6,782 nt of DNA from Paracoccaceae bacterium (GTDB lineage Bacteria; Pseudomonadota; Alphaproteobacteria; Rhodobacterales; Rhodobacteraceae), in the NCBI GenBank assembly GCA_002400675.1, contig NVQY01000211.1, positions 1-6,782 of the forward strand, in the 5' to 3' direction. This document shows positions 6,467-6,782 of the stretch, one piece after another (position 1 is the first letter of the stretch; each line of letters begins with the position of its first letter). The position numbers were made by a program, and so were the translations under genes. The notes beneath the pieces were generated by a model, which saw only the letters and a list, made by a program, of their open reading frames with translations, was not told where the DNA came from and did no database searches.

Positions 6467-6782
6467 GCGGTGTCGGCGCGCCGTGTCAGGCGCACGGGGT
6501 CCGGTTGCGCCACCATTGCCTCGCCGTCGATATGCAGGACGAACAAGCGGTTGCGTTTGATGCGAAACGGGGCGTCGCCGGCGAATTCCCAGCCGTAAGC
6601 CCGCGCCAGCAAAACGCGCATGATGCCGATGTGGCACACGGCGACCGTGTCTTTGGTCAATCCACTGACCCATGGCTTTAGCCGCGCCCACACATCGCCC
6701 GGGCTTTCGCCGTTTGGCGCGTGGTAATCCCAGCCCCATTCTTCGATATGACGAAACCCGCTTTCGGGGTCGGCGACAAGGT
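6463..6782 (-). CDS. Histidine phosphatase family protein, C-terminal part (5' end outside window)
   Basis: The last 105 residues before the TGA are present (first complete codon at 6780); the N-terminal RHG motif lies beyond the window. NGESPGDVWARLKPW carries the family's conserved GES acidic residue, and VAVCHIGIMRVLLA carries the second active-site His within an H-x-G-x-x-R context. The remaining AYGWEF and NRLFVLHIDGE elements match the C-terminal strands of phosphoglycerate-mutase-like phosphatases found in Rhodobacterales. Expected role: removal of a phosphate from a small molecule through a phosphohistidine intermediate. It is the most upstream operon gene visible and its stop overlaps the glycosyltransferase ATG, so a phosphorylated sugar or glycoside intermediate is a reasonable inference. 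The upstream portion may carry a different N-terminus than expected; that cannot be seen. Confidence 0.88.
   Translation of the reverse strand, partial: LVADPESGFRHIEEWGWDYHAPNGESPGDVWARLKPWVSGLTKDTVAVCHIGIMRVLLARAYGWEFAGDAPFRIKRNRLFVLHIDGEAMVAQPDPVRLTRRADTA

Noticed and set aside
6467..6739. N-terminal extension of the glycosyltransferase frame
   Set aside because: The extra 91 codons are Arg/His/Gly-rich, overlap the phosphatase gene in another frame, and precede the conserved MKVLIVVTH start.

Overview
The window is a GC-rich, densely packed stretch of bacterial chromosome. Codon use (strong G/C preference at third positions), ATGA start/stop overlaps and the gene families point to an alphaproteobacterium, most likely of the Rhodobacterales/Roseobacter type. 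That placement is inferred from gene content and style; no rRNA or other marker gene is present. No tRNA, rRNA, CRISPR array, insertion sequence or phage gene was seen.

Region 1 (2-2656, + strand) is the end of a catabolic acyl-CoA operon. It holds the C-terminal part of an acyl-CoA dehydrogenase, then a PaaI-type hotdog thioesterase that overlaps it by 17 nt, then an AMP-forming acyl-CoA synthetase joined by an ATGA overlap. Together they could activate a carboxylic acid to its CoA thioester, desaturate it, and hydrolyse stalled or surplus thioesters to recycle CoA. The substrate cannot be read from the sequence. The dehydrogenase appears to lack the usual YEGT catalytic glutamate and instead has a GDTDYH-type C-terminus, as I recall for PimD-like subunits of two-component dehydrogenases.

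Region 2 (2688-3371, - strand) is a single gene facing the ligase. It encodes a small exported protein with a signal peptide, a long glycine hinge and a C-terminal alpha-helical domain with two cysteines. It has its own good sigma70-like promoter (TTGAGC, 17-nt spacer, TAGAAT) and ribosome binding site.

Region 3 (3393-6782, - strand) is a tightly coupled five-gene operon. In transcription order it encodes a histidine phosphatase (cut by the window edge), a GT-B glycosyltransferase of the COG4671/MurG-like type, a divergent polysaccharide-deacetylase (CE4-like) protein, a small SAM-dependent methyltransferase and a DUF1045 (2H phosphoesterase-like) protein. The first three junctions are ATGA overlaps and the last gap is 4 nt. 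The set looks like a small pathway that builds and trims a sugar-containing, possibly phosphorylated molecule. No product is known to me, and this is the best candidate here for an undescribed system. The operon promoter lies beyond the right edge.
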